This document shows, piece after piece, positions 43,815 through 53,059 of a stretch of DNA of 64,000 bases (positions are counted from its first letter, which is position 1; each line of letters starts with the position of its first letter). Source of the DNA: an uncultured Bacteroidales bacterium (GTDB lineage: Bacteria > Bacteroidota > Bacteroidia > Bacteroidales > P3). A program made the position numbers and the translations under genes. The stretch lies in the NCBI GenBank assembly GCA_944320415.1, contig CALUHJ010000003.1, positions 152,456-216,455 of the forward strand, in the 5' to 3' direction. The notes beneath the pieces are model-generated. The model saw nothing but the letters and a program-made list of their open reading frames with translations. It was not told the DNA's origin and ran no database searches.

Positions 43815-44308
43815 TGTTCCAATATTTTTTTTACTTCAGTCTCAACCATATTATCCTCGATAAAAAGAATCTTATAAGATTTAAAATTCATATTTTGAGC
43901 ATTTCTTGATATAAGGCTTTCAAAAACTTTCTTTTCTCCATCGGAAATGTTTCCATAAGCAATTATTGTCGCATCTTTTTCCTTTACATTTCTTTGAAAA
44001 TGATGTGTTTCACCGTTGTGTATCCTTATAAAAGCTTGTTGTACAGGTATGGCTCTTTCTACCATCGTCTTAAACACAGAGTCATATCCTCCATATTTTA
44101 CTCGACTTACATACAAGACTTTGTCACTTTTAGCAATATAAGGATATACTTTAACCGCATCATCTCTTATCACGCATTTGCCAGGAGTTTTCGTCCAACA
44201 TCCGAAACAACCTATACAATTGTTTATTTTCAATTTAGACAGGTCAATATATTTTGTATTGCGATTTTCTACAATATTGATATCTCTGTCACTCATAATC
44301 AAATTCAT
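43802..44308 (-). CDS. Flavodoxin-family oxidoreductase with Cys motif
   Basis: 168 residues from MNLIMSDRDINIVEN. Family marks: INNCIGCFGCWTKTPGKC with C-x2-C-x2-C, IRDDAVKVYPYIAKSDKVLYV and KYGGYDSVFKTMVERAIP. The usual glycine-rich N-terminal phosphate loop is short or missing, as in Bacteroides relatives of this type that I recall. The longer start at 44368 is rejected because a consensus promoter (44338-44369) covers it. It is first in a two-gene unit with the FMN reductase gene. Confidence 0.78.
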   Translation of the reverse strand: MNLIMSDRDINIVENRNTKYIDLSKLKINNCIGCFGCWTKTPGKCVIRDDAVKVYPYIAKSDKVLYVSRVKYGGYDSVFKTMVERAIPVQQAFIRIHNGETHHFQRNVKEKDATIIAYGNISDGEKKVFESLISRNAQNMNFKSYKILFIEDNMVETEVKKILEQWEK

Positions 44309-44337
44309 GATATACTGTTTAGATATTATATAAGGCA

Positions 44338-44369
44338 CAAATTTAGTAATATTGTGTAAGATAGACAAA
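44338..44369 (-). promoter_or_regulatory. Promoter of the flavodoxin-like pair
   Basis: Minus strand TTTG (complement of 44366-44369), 20 bases, TAAATTTG (complement of 44338-44345). It decides the start of the first gene at 44308. Confidence 0.7.
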
Positions 44370-44505
44370 CAAAATCATTGAAAACATAGATAAATATGAA
44401 TTTACATTCTCTCTAATTTCTAATACAGCTGACAAAATACATTGGAAGAAAGAAGGGGTACGTCTTTCGATTTTCAAATTAACTTTCGTAAAATTGCTCT
44501 TTCTG

Positions 44506-44539
44506 TTTGATTCTACATTAAATGAAAATGGTATTTTTG
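44506..44539 (+). promoter_or_regulatory. Promoter of the S41 peptidase gene
   Basis: TTTG at 44506-44509, 22 bases, TATTTTTG at 44532-44539. The first ATG (44551) lies only 11 bases after the box, so the 5' leader must be very short. Confidence 0.55.
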
Positions 44540-44550
44540 CGAAAAATATA

Positions 44551-45939
44551 ATGATGAAAAAATTAGCTTTGTTTCATTTGCTGCTATTTATGATAGCACA
44601 AATTTCAGCACAATCACAAAGCGGAATAAAATCCGTAAACACTTTGGAAGATAAAATCTACGGATTAAGTCTTCTTTGGTCTGAAGTAAAATATAATTTT
44701 GTAAATATCGACCATTTGGATTTCAACTTGGACAGTCTTTACCGTGAAACGATGAAACGCGTAATAAACACAAAGGACGATATTACGTATTATAAAGAGC
44801 TTGATTGTTTTTTGAATCGTCTTAATGACGCTCATACCAGCCTGTTCGACTATCCAGAATCAGGTTATGAGGAAACAGACTACCCCAATTACGGGACAAA
44901 ATATATTGGCGGAAAATATTACTTCATTAAATATAAAAAAGATTGCCCTTATTCAGATCCAGATTTGCTTGGAGCCGAAATTGTTGAGATTGACGGATTG
45001 CCCACAGATCAGTATGTAGAAAAGTTTGTGTTGCCACACATCACAGGCTCAACATTAAAATATAAGTTGAATCAAGCAGGAAGCATATTGTTGAATGGTT
45101 TGGTGGGCAGTTCCATACGTGGAAAAGCAAGATGTAGGGACGGTAAAATGAAGACTTTCGATATTATACGCAATGGAGAAGCTATCCGCAGAGACGATGA
45201 TGTATGGTTACCAAAAGACGAGCTTTCATTCCGTACCAGCAAAGCGGTAACATTAACTTGGAAGGATGACATTGCCTTACTGAATATCCGCCGTTTCATC
45301 CCCGAATCAGTATGCAATGATATAGACAAGGCAATGGCGGAAATCAATGCACATCAGTGCCGTGGCGTAATTATAGACTTAAGAGGAAATGCCGGTGGGA
45401 TAACGGATGTAACATGGAGGCTGCAAATGTACCTTACACAAGCTGATACAATACGTTCTTTTGGTGCTCAGACTAGAATAAACTCCGGTTATGGACGTGC
45501 TCAGGGTAATTATAGAAAAGAATATGAAGATTTCTATTTGTACAAAGCTTACAAAAATGAACCTCCTGAGCTGGTATCAAAGCCAAAAGAAATAAAGGCT
45601 TTGAGTTGTCCCGTTGCCATATTAATTGACAACAATAGTTTTTCTGCATGCGAAGATTTCCTTATAAATATTTACGAAATGCCTAATCGACCTATATTGA
45701 TAGGAGAAGAAACGGCCGGTTCTACCGGAGCCCCTCTAGTAATTGAACTACCTCATGAAGCTGTTGCTCGCATTTGTACAATAAGGCCTCTATTTCCATA
45801 CAGTTCAGAACCTTTTGTCGGAAAAGGAATTATTCCTGATATAGAAACGATTCCCGATTTGCAGGAAGTATTGCAAGGAAAAGATATTGCACTTGAAAAA
45901 GCTGTCAATATTATTATGGGAAAAACAATAGGCGAATAG
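44551..45939 (+). CDS. S41 family (C-terminal processing-type) peptidase
   Basis: 462 residues from MMKKLALFHLLLFMIAQ, a signal peptide cut near ISAQ. Family features: VIIDLRGNAGGITDV, the nucleophile serine in LIDNNSFSACEDF (about residue 365) and GEETAGSTGAP. An N-terminal helical bundle and a degenerate PDZ-like region (AEIVEIDGLPTDQYV) precede the catalytic core. It is probably periplasmic or outer-membrane associated. The substrate is unknown. The upstream ATG at 44494 is before the promoter box and is rejected. Confidence 0.88.
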   Translation: MMKKLALFHLLLFMIAQISAQSQSGIKSVNTLEDKIYGLSLLWSEVKYNFVNIDHLDFNLDSLYRETMKRVINTKDDITYYKELDCFLNRLNDAHTSLFDYPESGYEETDYPNYGTKYIGGKYYFIKYKKDCPYSDPDLLGAEIVEIDGLPTDQYVEKFVLPHITGSTLKYKLNQAGSILLNGLVGSSIRGKARCRDGKMKTFDIIRNGEAIRRDDDVWLPKDELSFRTSKAVTLTWKDDIALLNIRRFIPESVCNDIDKAMAEINAHQCRGVIIDLRGNAGGITDVTWRLQMYLTQADTIRSFGAQTRINSGYGRAQGNYRKEYEDFYLYKAYKNEPPELVSKPKEIKALSCPVAILIDNNSFSACEDFLINIYEMPNRPILIGEETAGSTGAPLVIELPHEAVARICTIRPLFPYSSEPFVGKGIIPDIETIPDLQEVLQGKDIALEKAVNIIMGKTIGE

Positions 45940-46022
45940 AAAGACAACGTAAGGAAACTGCTACATATCAGATTATAACTCTATTCTTCAGTCCATTTTC
46001 TCAATAAATCTCAGATTGTTTA

Positions 46023-46349
46023 TCAGTCCGATACCATTTTCAAACCGATAATGGAAGCAAACAAAGTGAAGATGAAAAACAGCCTTAGGAAACTTACCGG
46101 TTCCTTAAAAACGAATATGCCTATAAGCACCGTACCCAAAGCTCCTATTCCGGTCCATATTGCATATGCAGTGCCTATCGGTAGCGTCTGTACTGCCTTG
46201 GACAATAACCACATACTTATTGCTGCGGATAAGATAAAACCTAAAATCCACAAATAGAATTCAGTCCCATGGATGCCCTTTGTTTTGCCAAGACAGAACG
46301 TCATGGCCACTTCAAAACATCCTGCAAAAATCAAAACAATCCAATTCAT
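46023..46349 (-). CDS. Small multidrug resistance (SMR) family transporter, Gdx/SugE-like
   Basis: 108 residues with four membrane helices. The essential glutamate is in the first helix (FAGCFEVAMTF, residue 13), with the SMR signature PIGTAYAIWTGIGALGTVLIG in helix 3 (split here as PIGTAYAIW and TGIGALGTV). Such dimers exchange protons for cationic compounds or guanidinium. The CFEV context is closer to the SugE/Gdx branch than to EmrE, but this is not certain. It starts 32 bases after the apbE stop and may be co-transcribed. Confidence 0.9.
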   Translation of the reverse strand: MNWIVLIFAGCFEVAMTFCLGKTKGIHGTEFYLWILGFILSAAISMWLLSKAVQTLPIGTAYAIWTGIGALGTVLIGIFVFKEPVSFLRLFFIFTLFASIIGLKMVSD

Positions 46350-46381
46350 TTTTCACTGTCAATTTCACTAATCACTCTTTT

Positions 46382-47518
46382 TCAATTCACCTTTTCAATC
46401 TTGTCTTCCAAAGTAGGGGAAACATACGTCTTCAAATCTCCTGTTTCATCCGAGTATATCAAGATTGCAGCATATTGCGGGTGTTCGTCAAGAAATTCTT
46501 TCGTTTTGTCCAATCCCATGACCATACAAGCCGTTGCCAAGCCATCTGCCATAACGGCTGTATTCGCAACAATTGACACACTTAACAATGTGTTTTTAGA
46601 CGGCCTGCCGGTTTTTGGATTAATGGTATGGGAATATTTTATACCTTTTTCAACGTAAAACTTTCTATAATTTCCACTTGTTACTATGGACTGGTTTTTC
46701 AGTTTTATCAAAGTATTGAATACTCTTTCAGAAGACATACTGTCAGAAGGTTGTTCAACGGCAACCCTCCAATTCTGTCCGTCCGGTTTTAATCCTGAGG
46801 CATAAACCTCTCCCCCTACATCAACTATATGACTTGATATATTGTGTCTTTTCAGAAAATCACTTATCTGATCAGTTGTATAGCCTTGTGCCACAGCATT
46901 GAAATCCATTTGCGTCTGAGGATATGACTTATACAATGTATCCCCTTTTAATTTCAGTTTTTCATATCCGACATACATCATCATGGAATCTATTTCATTA
47001 TCTAAAAGTTCCCGTCTTTTTTCATAGGCGAATCCGTATGCCCGAACTAAAGCACCTATTGTTATGTCCAACATTCCACCTGTCATATCGGATATATGTT
47101 TCGCTTGCATATAATTGTCCTTGAATACCTTATCCACCTTATTCGTCATGTTATGATTCAATTTGTTCAATAAAGAATTGGGATTCCACAACGAAAGAGA
47201 ATTATCTACAACGGTGAATATGCTGTCTATCGCTTTTGCGATTTGTATAGGTGTTATAATATTCCGTTTTTCACAATCTGTTTCTGATAAATGATAATAT
47301 ACGATATGATAATATGTTCCTTGTGTCATACCGTTCAGTTCATATTTCTGAAGACCTGGTTCTTTCCTGCCCGAACAACAAACAATCAATGAAGAAAGCA
47401 AAACGGTCACAAATAATCCAGATAATTTTCTCACATCCACTCCAAATATTTTCTGCAAAGATAGCCTTTTTATTCCGCTTTGCATATTATGCCAAATATT
47501 TCCTTTCCTACTATTCAT
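46382..47518 (-). CDS. apbE: FAD:protein FMN transferase (ApbE), lipoprotein
   Basis: 378 residues from MNSRKGNIW; a basic N-region leads to a hydrophobic helix and lipobox LIVCCSG. ApbE motifs: MTQGTYYHIVYY, MDFNAVAQGYTTDQI, VDVGGEVYASG, YSHTINPKTGRPSKN and ATACMVMG. It attaches FMN covalently to threonines of envelope proteins such as the Rnf and Nqr subunits. Start choice: AAAGG lies five bases before the ATG at 47518; ATGs at 47551 and 47485 are alternatives. It is divergent from mraZ. Confidence 0.92.
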   Translation of the reverse strand: MNSRKGNIWHNMQSGIKRLSLQKIFGVDVRKLSGLFVTVLLSSLIVCCSGRKEPGLQKYELNGMTQGTYYHIVYYHLSETDCEKRNIITPIQIAKAIDSIFTVVDNSLSLWNPNSLLNKLNHNMTNKVDKVFKDNYMQAKHISDMTGGMLDITIGALVRAYGFAYEKRRELLDNEIDSMMMYVGYEKLKLKGDTLYKSYPQTQMDFNAVAQGYTTDQISDFLKRHNISSHIVDVGGEVYASGLKPDGQNWRVAVEQPSDSMSSERVFNTLIKLKNQSIVTSGNYRKFYVEKGIKYSHTINPKTGRPSKNTLLSVSIVANTAVMADGLATACMVMGLDKTKEFLDEHPQYAAILIYSDETGDLKTYVSPTLEDKIEKVN

Positions 47519-47621
47519 TGCAACCTTTATTGGTTTGGGACGTAAATTCACTTGATTAAAATGGTATTTTTTGGGATAAAAAGGAAAAAAGTTTTCAACA
47601 AATGTCTTTTTCTGGGATTTT

Positions 47622-47636
47622 TGTAGTAATTTTACA
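47622..47636 (+). promoter_or_regulatory. mraZ promoter element, identical 15-mer at ftsZ
   Basis: TGTAGTAATTTTACA, 20 bases before the mraZ ATG, contains TAATTTTA at the -7 position and is nearly palindromic. The identical 15 bases stand before ftsZ at 60699-60713. TGGGA boxes at 47536, 47572 and 47613 recall MraZ TGGG sites, but the spacing is not the regular 10 bases known from E. coli. Confidence 0.55.
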
Positions 47637-47656
47637 ATCCGAAAAATAGTAGTAGT

Positions 47657-48130
47657 ATGTCATTGATTGTAGGAATAGAATTTTGCAAAGTTGATTCAAA
47701 CGGCAGGTTTAAATTACCCGTCGCTTTGAAAAAACAGATCATTACAGGAGATGACTTACGCTTTGTTATCAGAAAAAGCATATATGATTCTTATTTGGAA
47801 CTGTTTACATATTCCGACTTCCAAAAAGAGGTTGAAAGACTTCAGAAAAATCTTAATCCATACAATCCTGATGCGAAAAGACTGTATCGGCGTCTTACTC
47901 AAGCAAATATAATTGAACTTGATGCTAATGACAGAATACTCATTCCGGCAGAGCAACGTACTACTACCAATATAAATAAGGATATTGTTGTTGTTGCTTC
48001 GGGCAAATTCATGGAGATTTGGGATGCCGACACTTACAACAACATAGATAACGACAATTTTGACTATGTTGCTTCAGCAGAAAAACTGCTACACAATGTG
48101 CAAAATACGGATTGTTGCAAAGTGGATTAA
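47657..48130 (+). CDS. mraZ: Division/cell wall cluster regulator MraZ
   Basis: 157 residues with the two-fold AbrB-like repeat: VDSNGRFKLPVALKK near residue 14 and LDANDRILIPAEQR near residue 93. The second copy has N-D-R in place of the usual G-R-x-x. MraZ is a ring-shaped DNA-binding repressor of its own cluster in E. coli. It is the first gene of the cluster, 15 bases before rsmH. Confidence 0.95.
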   Translation: MSLIVGIEFCKVDSNGRFKLPVALKKQIITGDDLRFVIRKSIYDSYLELFTYSDFQKEVERLQKNLNPYNPDAKRLYRRLTQANIIELDANDRILIPAEQRTTTNINKDIVVVASGKFMEIWDADTYNNIDNDNFDYVASAEKLLHNVQNTDCCKVD

Positions 48131-48145
48131 GATTTTTAGTATACG

Positions 48146-49054
48146 ATGACAGAATATCATATTCCCGTAATGCTACAAGAATGTCTTGAAGGTTTAAACA
48201 TAAAGCCTGACGGAATTTATGTTGACTTAACCTTCGGAGGAGGCGGCCACTCCAAAGCCATACTTGAAAAATTGTCCAAGTACGGCCTCTTATTTGCTTT
48301 CGATGTAGATCCTCAAACAAAAAACAACTCTATTGATGATGAACGTTTCTGCCTCATTGAACAAAACTACTGTAAAATAACAGAATATCTAAAACTATAC
48401 AGAATAAACAAAGTTGACGGCATATTGGCAGATTTAGGTGTTTCTTCCCATCAAATAGATTGTGCAGAAAGAGGTTTCAGTACAAGGATGGACGGCCATT
48501 TGGATTTAAGAATGAACAATACATATGGCTTGACCGCTGCAGACGTTGTAAATACTTATGAATACGAACAACTAAAAGAGATATTCAAAAATTATGGAGA
48601 ATTAAACAACGCTGCCAAAATAGCAAAAAGAATCGAATCATCTCATGAAAACGGAATAAATACTACAAATGAATTAAAAGAGATACTAAATGATTTGGCT
48701 CCCAAGGGGAAAGAAAACAAATTTTTTGCAAAAGTTTTTCAGGCATTAAGAATTGAGGTTAATAAAGAGCTGGAAAATCTTGAGAAAATGTTGACGCAAT
48801 GCGAACCGCTAATGAATGCCGAAGCACGGCTGGTTATAATGACCTATCATTCTTTAGAGGACAGATTGGTGAAGAATTATATGAAATATGGCAATTGTCA
48901 AGGTGAAATAAAAAAAGATTTCTATGGAAATGTATTGAATGGATTAAAAATGCTGACAAAAAAACCGATAACCGCCAGTGAAGAAGAGCTATTTACTAAC
49001 CCGCGCTCAAGAAGTGCCAAATTGAGAATTGCAGAAAAAATACAAACGATATGA
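48146..49054 (+). CDS. rsmH: 16S rRNA (cytosine1402-N4)-methyltransferase RsmH
   Basis: 302 residues. Opening YHIPVMLQECLEGL, SAM motif VDLTFGGGGHSKAIL, GILADLGVSSHQID and the C-terminal TNPRSRSAKLRIAE are all classic. It methylates C1402 in the ribosomal P site. It overlaps the ftsL-like gene by four bases. Confidence 0.97.
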   Translation: MTEYHIPVMLQECLEGLNIKPDGIYVDLTFGGGGHSKAILEKLSKYGLLFAFDVDPQTKNNSIDDERFCLIEQNYCKITEYLKLYRINKVDGILADLGVSSHQIDCAERGFSTRMDGHLDLRMNNTYGLTAADVVNTYEYEQLKEIFKNYGELNNAAKIAKRIESSHENGINTTNELKEILNDLAPKGKENKFFAKVFQALRIEVNKELENLEKMLTQCEPLMNAEARLVIMTYHSLEDRLVKNYMKYGNCQGEIKKDFYGNVLNGLKMLTKKPITASEEELFTNPRSRSAKLRIAEKIQTI

Positions 49055-49365
49055 ATATCAAGGAATTTATTCATGGAGATATGTTGTTAAGCAATTGGAT
49101 GAAAAGCAACATTATATTGATCCTTATTGTGGCTATTCTATTGATATTCTATATAACCAATAGATACAGCATCGAAGTCTCTGTAAAGAAAATAGAAAAA
49201 TGCTCAAAAGAAATAAAAGAACTGCAACAACACAGCACCAAGATCAAAACCATGTACCAAAAAAATTCAATGATGTTGGTTTTGGATAAAAAGTTGGCTC
49301 CAATTGGTGTAAGCATTTCAAAAGAACCGATAAAGGAAGTAATTGTCATAGAAAATAATGAGTGA
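49051..49365 (+). CDS. ftsL: FtsL-like cell division protein
   Basis: 104 residues with one membrane helix (SNIILILIVAILLIFYI, about 19-35) and a short periplasmic coiled coil (SVKKIEKCSKEIKELQQ). Sequence identity in FtsL is always low; size, topology and place between rsmH and ftsI make the call. It recruits the septal synthase with FtsB and FtsQ. It overlaps rsmH by four bases and ftsI by eight. Confidence 0.82.
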   Translation: MNIKEFIHGDMLLSNWMKSNIILILIVAILLIFYITNRYSIEVSVKKIEKCSKEIKELQQHSTKIKTMYQKNSMMLVLDKKLAPIGVSISKEPIKEVIVIENNE

Positions 49366-51613
49366 CGAAGATTTGACAAAAAGGCAAATGATATTAAGAA
49401 TGTCAATAGTATATTTACTGTTGATCATAATTGCTATTGGAATAATAGCAAGAATTATCTATTTGCAAACTTCCGAACGACAATTTTGGAAACAACAAGC
49501 GAAAGAACGGACAATACAAGAAAGAACGTTCAAGGCAAAAAGAGGAAATATATATGCAATAGATTCCGATAATGGAGATTATCTGTTGTTAGCTACCGAC
49601 GTACCACAATATGAATTGTACTTGGATTTGGGCAAAGGCTATGAATATGACCGCAAACAAAGAAAAAAAATCAAAAAATGGGTGGTATCGGAAAAAACAT
49701 TCAACAAAGAATTAAGCGCATTATGCGATAGTCTATACAATATGTTTAGATTTAACGATAACAACAAAACCTACTATCAATACAAAAAATATTTCACGTA
49801 TAATAGAAGCAAAGAAAATAGATACGTCCTTGTGGCAAAAGAAATATCCTCAGAACAATTGGAGAGGATGAAGAAATTTCCAATAATCGGCAAACAAATA
49901 TACAAACGTGGCAAGCCTACCAATAAATATACATTTAGCAATGCCGTTTGCAAAGTTGAAGGTTCCAAACGTGTATATCCATACTATCCTTTAGCTAGAA
50001 GAACTATAGGTATAAATGTTACACTAAACGGTTGTGACACTTGCTACAATGGTATTGACGGTGCTTTCAGCAAATATCTATCAGGAAAAAAAGGAAAAAG
50101 ACTGGAAAGAAAAATAAATCCGGGAGAATGGGTTCCAGTCGATACGGACGAAAGAATCAAAGCCGTTGACGGTTTTGATGTCGTATCCACATTGGATATA
50201 AGATTACAAGAACTGGCGGAAAGCTCATTAAGACAATGTTTGGACGAAAATAAAGCAGAAAGCGGATGTGTGATTTTGATGGAAGTGGAAACAGGATATA
50301 TCAGAGCTATTTCCAATCTTATAATAGACGATGAAGGGGAATATCGAGAAAGCAATAATATAGCCATTTCCGCATCTTTTGAACCAGGTTCCACTTTTAA
50401 AACCGTAACGGCAATGATGCTTCTAGACAAAGGATTGGCCGATACATCCGATTTGGTTCCAACAGGAGTAAAAGATTTTCCCGGCAGTGAGAAACCCATA
50501 AAAGACGTTGGAGAAACAAATCACGGACTAATATCATTTGCACGTGCTTTGGAAATATCTTCAAATGTAGGCATTAGCCAACTTGTATATGACAAATACG
50601 GACAAAGTTCAAACAGAGAAAATTTCAGGAAGGATTTAAGTGAATATTTCCGTTTCGAACCTCTAAATCTAGACATAGATGTCCACGAGCCCCGTCCGAA
50701 AATAGGTTCTTCCAAAAATATAACAGACCTACTCAGAATGAGCTTCGGTTATGTAACTCGTATGACACCTCTTCAGTTACTGACATTTTACAATGCGATA
50801 GCCAATAATGGAAAAATGGTAAAACCTATGTTTGTCAGTTCAATAATGAAAGATGGGCAAACGATAAAAACATTTGAACCTACTGTTATATCGGAAAGTA
50901 TTTGCAAACCTGAAACACGAAACAAAATTCACAACATTTTAAAAGGTGTGGTACAAAACGGAACAGGCAGAAGACTTAAAGGAACATCCTACGGCATAGC
51001 CGGAAAGTCCGGCACAGCAGAAATAGGGTACGACAAAAAACACGTAGGCATCCAACACAGAGCATCTTTCGTAGGATACTTTCCAGCAGATGAACCGAAA
51101 TATTCCTGTATTGTCGTTATAAGCAAGCCTCAGAAAGCAAGAACTCATGGAGGTGACTTAGCTGCTCCTGTATTCAGAAATCTTGCCGACAGAGTAGCCG
51201 GCTCATTAATAGAATTCTCAAAAATAAAATTCCAGAAAAAGGAGAAGAAAATACCAATAATGAAATACGGTAATGCATATAATTATCATGCCTTTTGCAA
51301 TGCATTGGGATTGGACATAAAGATTCCTCCTTCAGAATGGATTAAAATGAAACGAAATGATAAAAATGTCGCAATCGTTCCTCAAATAATAAACTCGGAC
51401 AAAGTACCCGATGTAACAGGTTTAACCATAAAGGATGCGGTATTTCTTTTGGAAAATATTGGATTAAAAGTAAAATTTTCGGGAAAAGGCAAAGTAGTAA
51501 GCCAAAGTATTACGGCAGGCAGTGATATAAATAAAGGCAGTACAATATTCCTACTACTTAAATCACCTGAAAAAAAAACAAAGAAAAAAGATGAAGAATC
51601 AAAAACTATATAG
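49358..51613 (+). CDS. ftsI: Penicillin-binding protein 3 / FtsI with PASTA domain
   Basis: 751 residues. One N-terminal membrane helix (about 11-31), a dimerisation domain, then the transpeptidase: S-x-x-K in EPGSTFKTVTAM, S-x-N in EISSNVGISQ and K-S-G-T in IAGKSGTAEIG. A C-terminal PASTA domain follows (VPDVTGLTIKDAVFLLEN to the lysine-rich end). It crosslinks septal peptidoglycan with FtsW. Its end overlaps murE by 23 bases. Confidence 0.96.
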   Translation: MSDEDLTKRQMILRMSIVYLLLIIIAIGIIARIIYLQTSERQFWKQQAKERTIQERTFKAKRGNIYAIDSDNGDYLLLATDVPQYELYLDLGKGYEYDRKQRKKIKKWVVSEKTFNKELSALCDSLYNMFRFNDNNKTYYQYKKYFTYNRSKENRYVLVAKEISSEQLERMKKFPIIGKQIYKRGKPTNKYTFSNAVCKVEGSKRVYPYYPLARRTIGINVTLNGCDTCYNGIDGAFSKYLSGKKGKRLERKINPGEWVPVDTDERIKAVDGFDVVSTLDIRLQELAESSLRQCLDENKAESGCVILMEVETGYIRAISNLIIDDEGEYRESNNIAISASFEPGSTFKTVTAMMLLDKGLADTSDLVPTGVKDFPGSEKPIKDVGETNHGLISFARALEISSNVGISQLVYDKYGQSSNRENFRKDLSEYFRFEPLNLDIDVHEPRPKIGSSKNITDLLRMSFGYVTRMTPLQLLTFYNAIANNGKMVKPMFVSSIMKDGQTIKTFEPTVISESICKPETRNKIHNILKGVVQNGTGRRLKGTSYGIAGKSGTAEIGYDKKHVGIQHRASFVGYFPADEPKYSCIVVISKPQKARTHGGDLAAPVFRNLADRVAGSLIEFSKIKFQKKEKKIPIMKYGNAYNYHAFCNALGLDIKIPPSEWIKMKRNDKNVAIVPQIINSDKVPDVTGLTIKDAVFLLENIGLKVKFSGKGKVVSQSITAGSDINKGSTIFLLLKSPEKKTKKKDEESKTI

Positions 51614-53036
51614 ATTACTGGATAATGTAGAAGTTATTCAAATAAAAGGAAATGAACACATTGATATTATGTCAATATGTTCGGATTCTCGCAAAACAAA
51701 ATGCGGTTCTCTATTTATTGCACAGAAAGGCCTCAAATACGATGGCCACAATTATATAAATTCAGCCATTGAAAACGGAGCTGTTGCAATCGTATTGGAA
51801 CAAATGCCAAAAAATCTGAATGAAAGCATAACTTATATACAAGTTAACAATTCCGTTACCGCTTTAATTGAAATAGCCAAGAACTTTTACGAGAATCCTA
51901 CATCAAAACTGAAATTGATAGGTATAACCGGAACGAATGGGAAGACAACCACAGTTACTTTGTCATATAACCTATTTTCCAATATGGGTTACAAATGCGG
52001 ACTTATCTCAACGATAGTAAACAAAATAGCGGGAGAGGAAATTCCTACCAATCACACTACCCCGGACATCATAACACTTAATGAACTTCTGTTCAAAATG
52101 GCCGAGCAAGAATGCGAATACGTATTTATGGAGGTCAGTTCACATGCAATTGTTCAAAACAGAATAGGGGGACTGAAATATTATGGAGCTATATTCAGCA
52201 ACATAACTCATGACCACTTGGATTATCACAAAACATTCGAAAACTACATCAACGCAAAAAAAGCCTTCTTTGACAATCTTGACAAAACAGCCTTTGCACT
52301 GACGAATGTAGATGATAAAAACGGTCTTAAAATGCTGGAAGCAACCAAAGCAAAAAAATATACATACTCTCTTTCAAAAGAAGCGGACTTCAGGGCAAAA
52401 ATCATAGAAAAAAGCTTCGAAGGAATGCTATTGAACATAAACAACAGAGAAGTATATTCACAACTTACAGGCAAATTCAATGCTTACAACATATTGTGTA
52501 TCTATTCCATAGCCTATCTATGCGGACTACATAAAGATGAAATTCTTTTGGGTATTAGCAAGTTGAAAGCTGCCGACGGCAGATTCGAAGTGATGAAAAT
52601 AAAAAACGGAGCCACTGCAATCGTTGACTACGCTCACACTCCCGACGCATTGGAAAATGTAATATCAACCATAAACGATATAAAACCAAACGGACATTTG
52701 ATAACTGTTGTAGGATGTGGAGGAAACAGAGATAAATCAAAACGTCCGGAAATGGCTTATATCGCCCAAAGAGGAAGCGATATACTTATATTGACATCCG
52801 ACAATCCGAGAAACGAAGAACCGGATGCCATAATAGAAGATATGAAATGTGGAACTGTCGACAAAGACGGTCTTTTCTGTATAAGCAACAGAAAAGAAGC
52901 TATAAAATTAGCAGCTCAACTGACACGCGGAAAACAGGATGTGATACTTATTGCCGGAAAAGGACATGAGAAATATCAAGAAATAAAAGGTGTAAAACAC
53001 CATTTCGATGACAAAGAAGAAATTTTGAAATATTAA
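51591..53036 (+). CDS. murE: UDP-MurNAc-L-Ala-D-Glu:diaminopimelate ligase MurE
   Basis: 481 residues. ATP loop GITGTNGKTTTVTL, NHTTPDI, the carbamylated-lysine region and the C-terminal substrate motif D-N-P-R in LTSDNPRNEEPDAI, which indicates meso-diaminopimelate rather than lysine as third residue. It has all three Mur ligase domains, unlike the MurD remnant downstream. It overlaps ftsI and is 23 bases before mraY. Confidence 0.97.
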   Translation: MKNQKLYRLLDNVEVIQIKGNEHIDIMSICSDSRKTKCGSLFIAQKGLKYDGHNYINSAIENGAVAIVLEQMPKNLNESITYIQVNNSVTALIEIAKNFYENPTSKLKLIGITGTNGKTTTVTLSYNLFSNMGYKCGLISTIVNKIAGEEIPTNHTTPDIITLNELLFKMAEQECEYVFMEVSSHAIVQNRIGGLKYYGAIFSNITHDHLDYHKTFENYINAKKAFFDNLDKTAFALTNVDDKNGLKMLEATKAKKYTYSLSKEADFRAKIIEKSFEGMLLNINNREVYSQLTGKFNAYNILCIYSIAYLCGLHKDEILLGISKLKAADGRFEVMKIKNGATAIVDYAHTPDALENVISTINDIKPNGHLITVVGCGGNRDKSKRPEMAYIAQRGSDILILTSDNPRNEEPDAIIEDMKCGTVDKDGLFCISNRKEAIKLAAQLTRGKQDVILIAGKGHEKYQEIKGVKHHFDDKEEILKY

Positions 53037-53059
53037 TAGAAGCAAACAACTGAAACAAA

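Noticed and set aside
47536..47617. Classic MraZ operator made of regular TGGG repeats
   Set aside because: Three TGGGA boxes exist, but spacings of 36 and 41 bases do not fit the 10-base periodicity; the first lies near the apbE start. Kept only as a side note.
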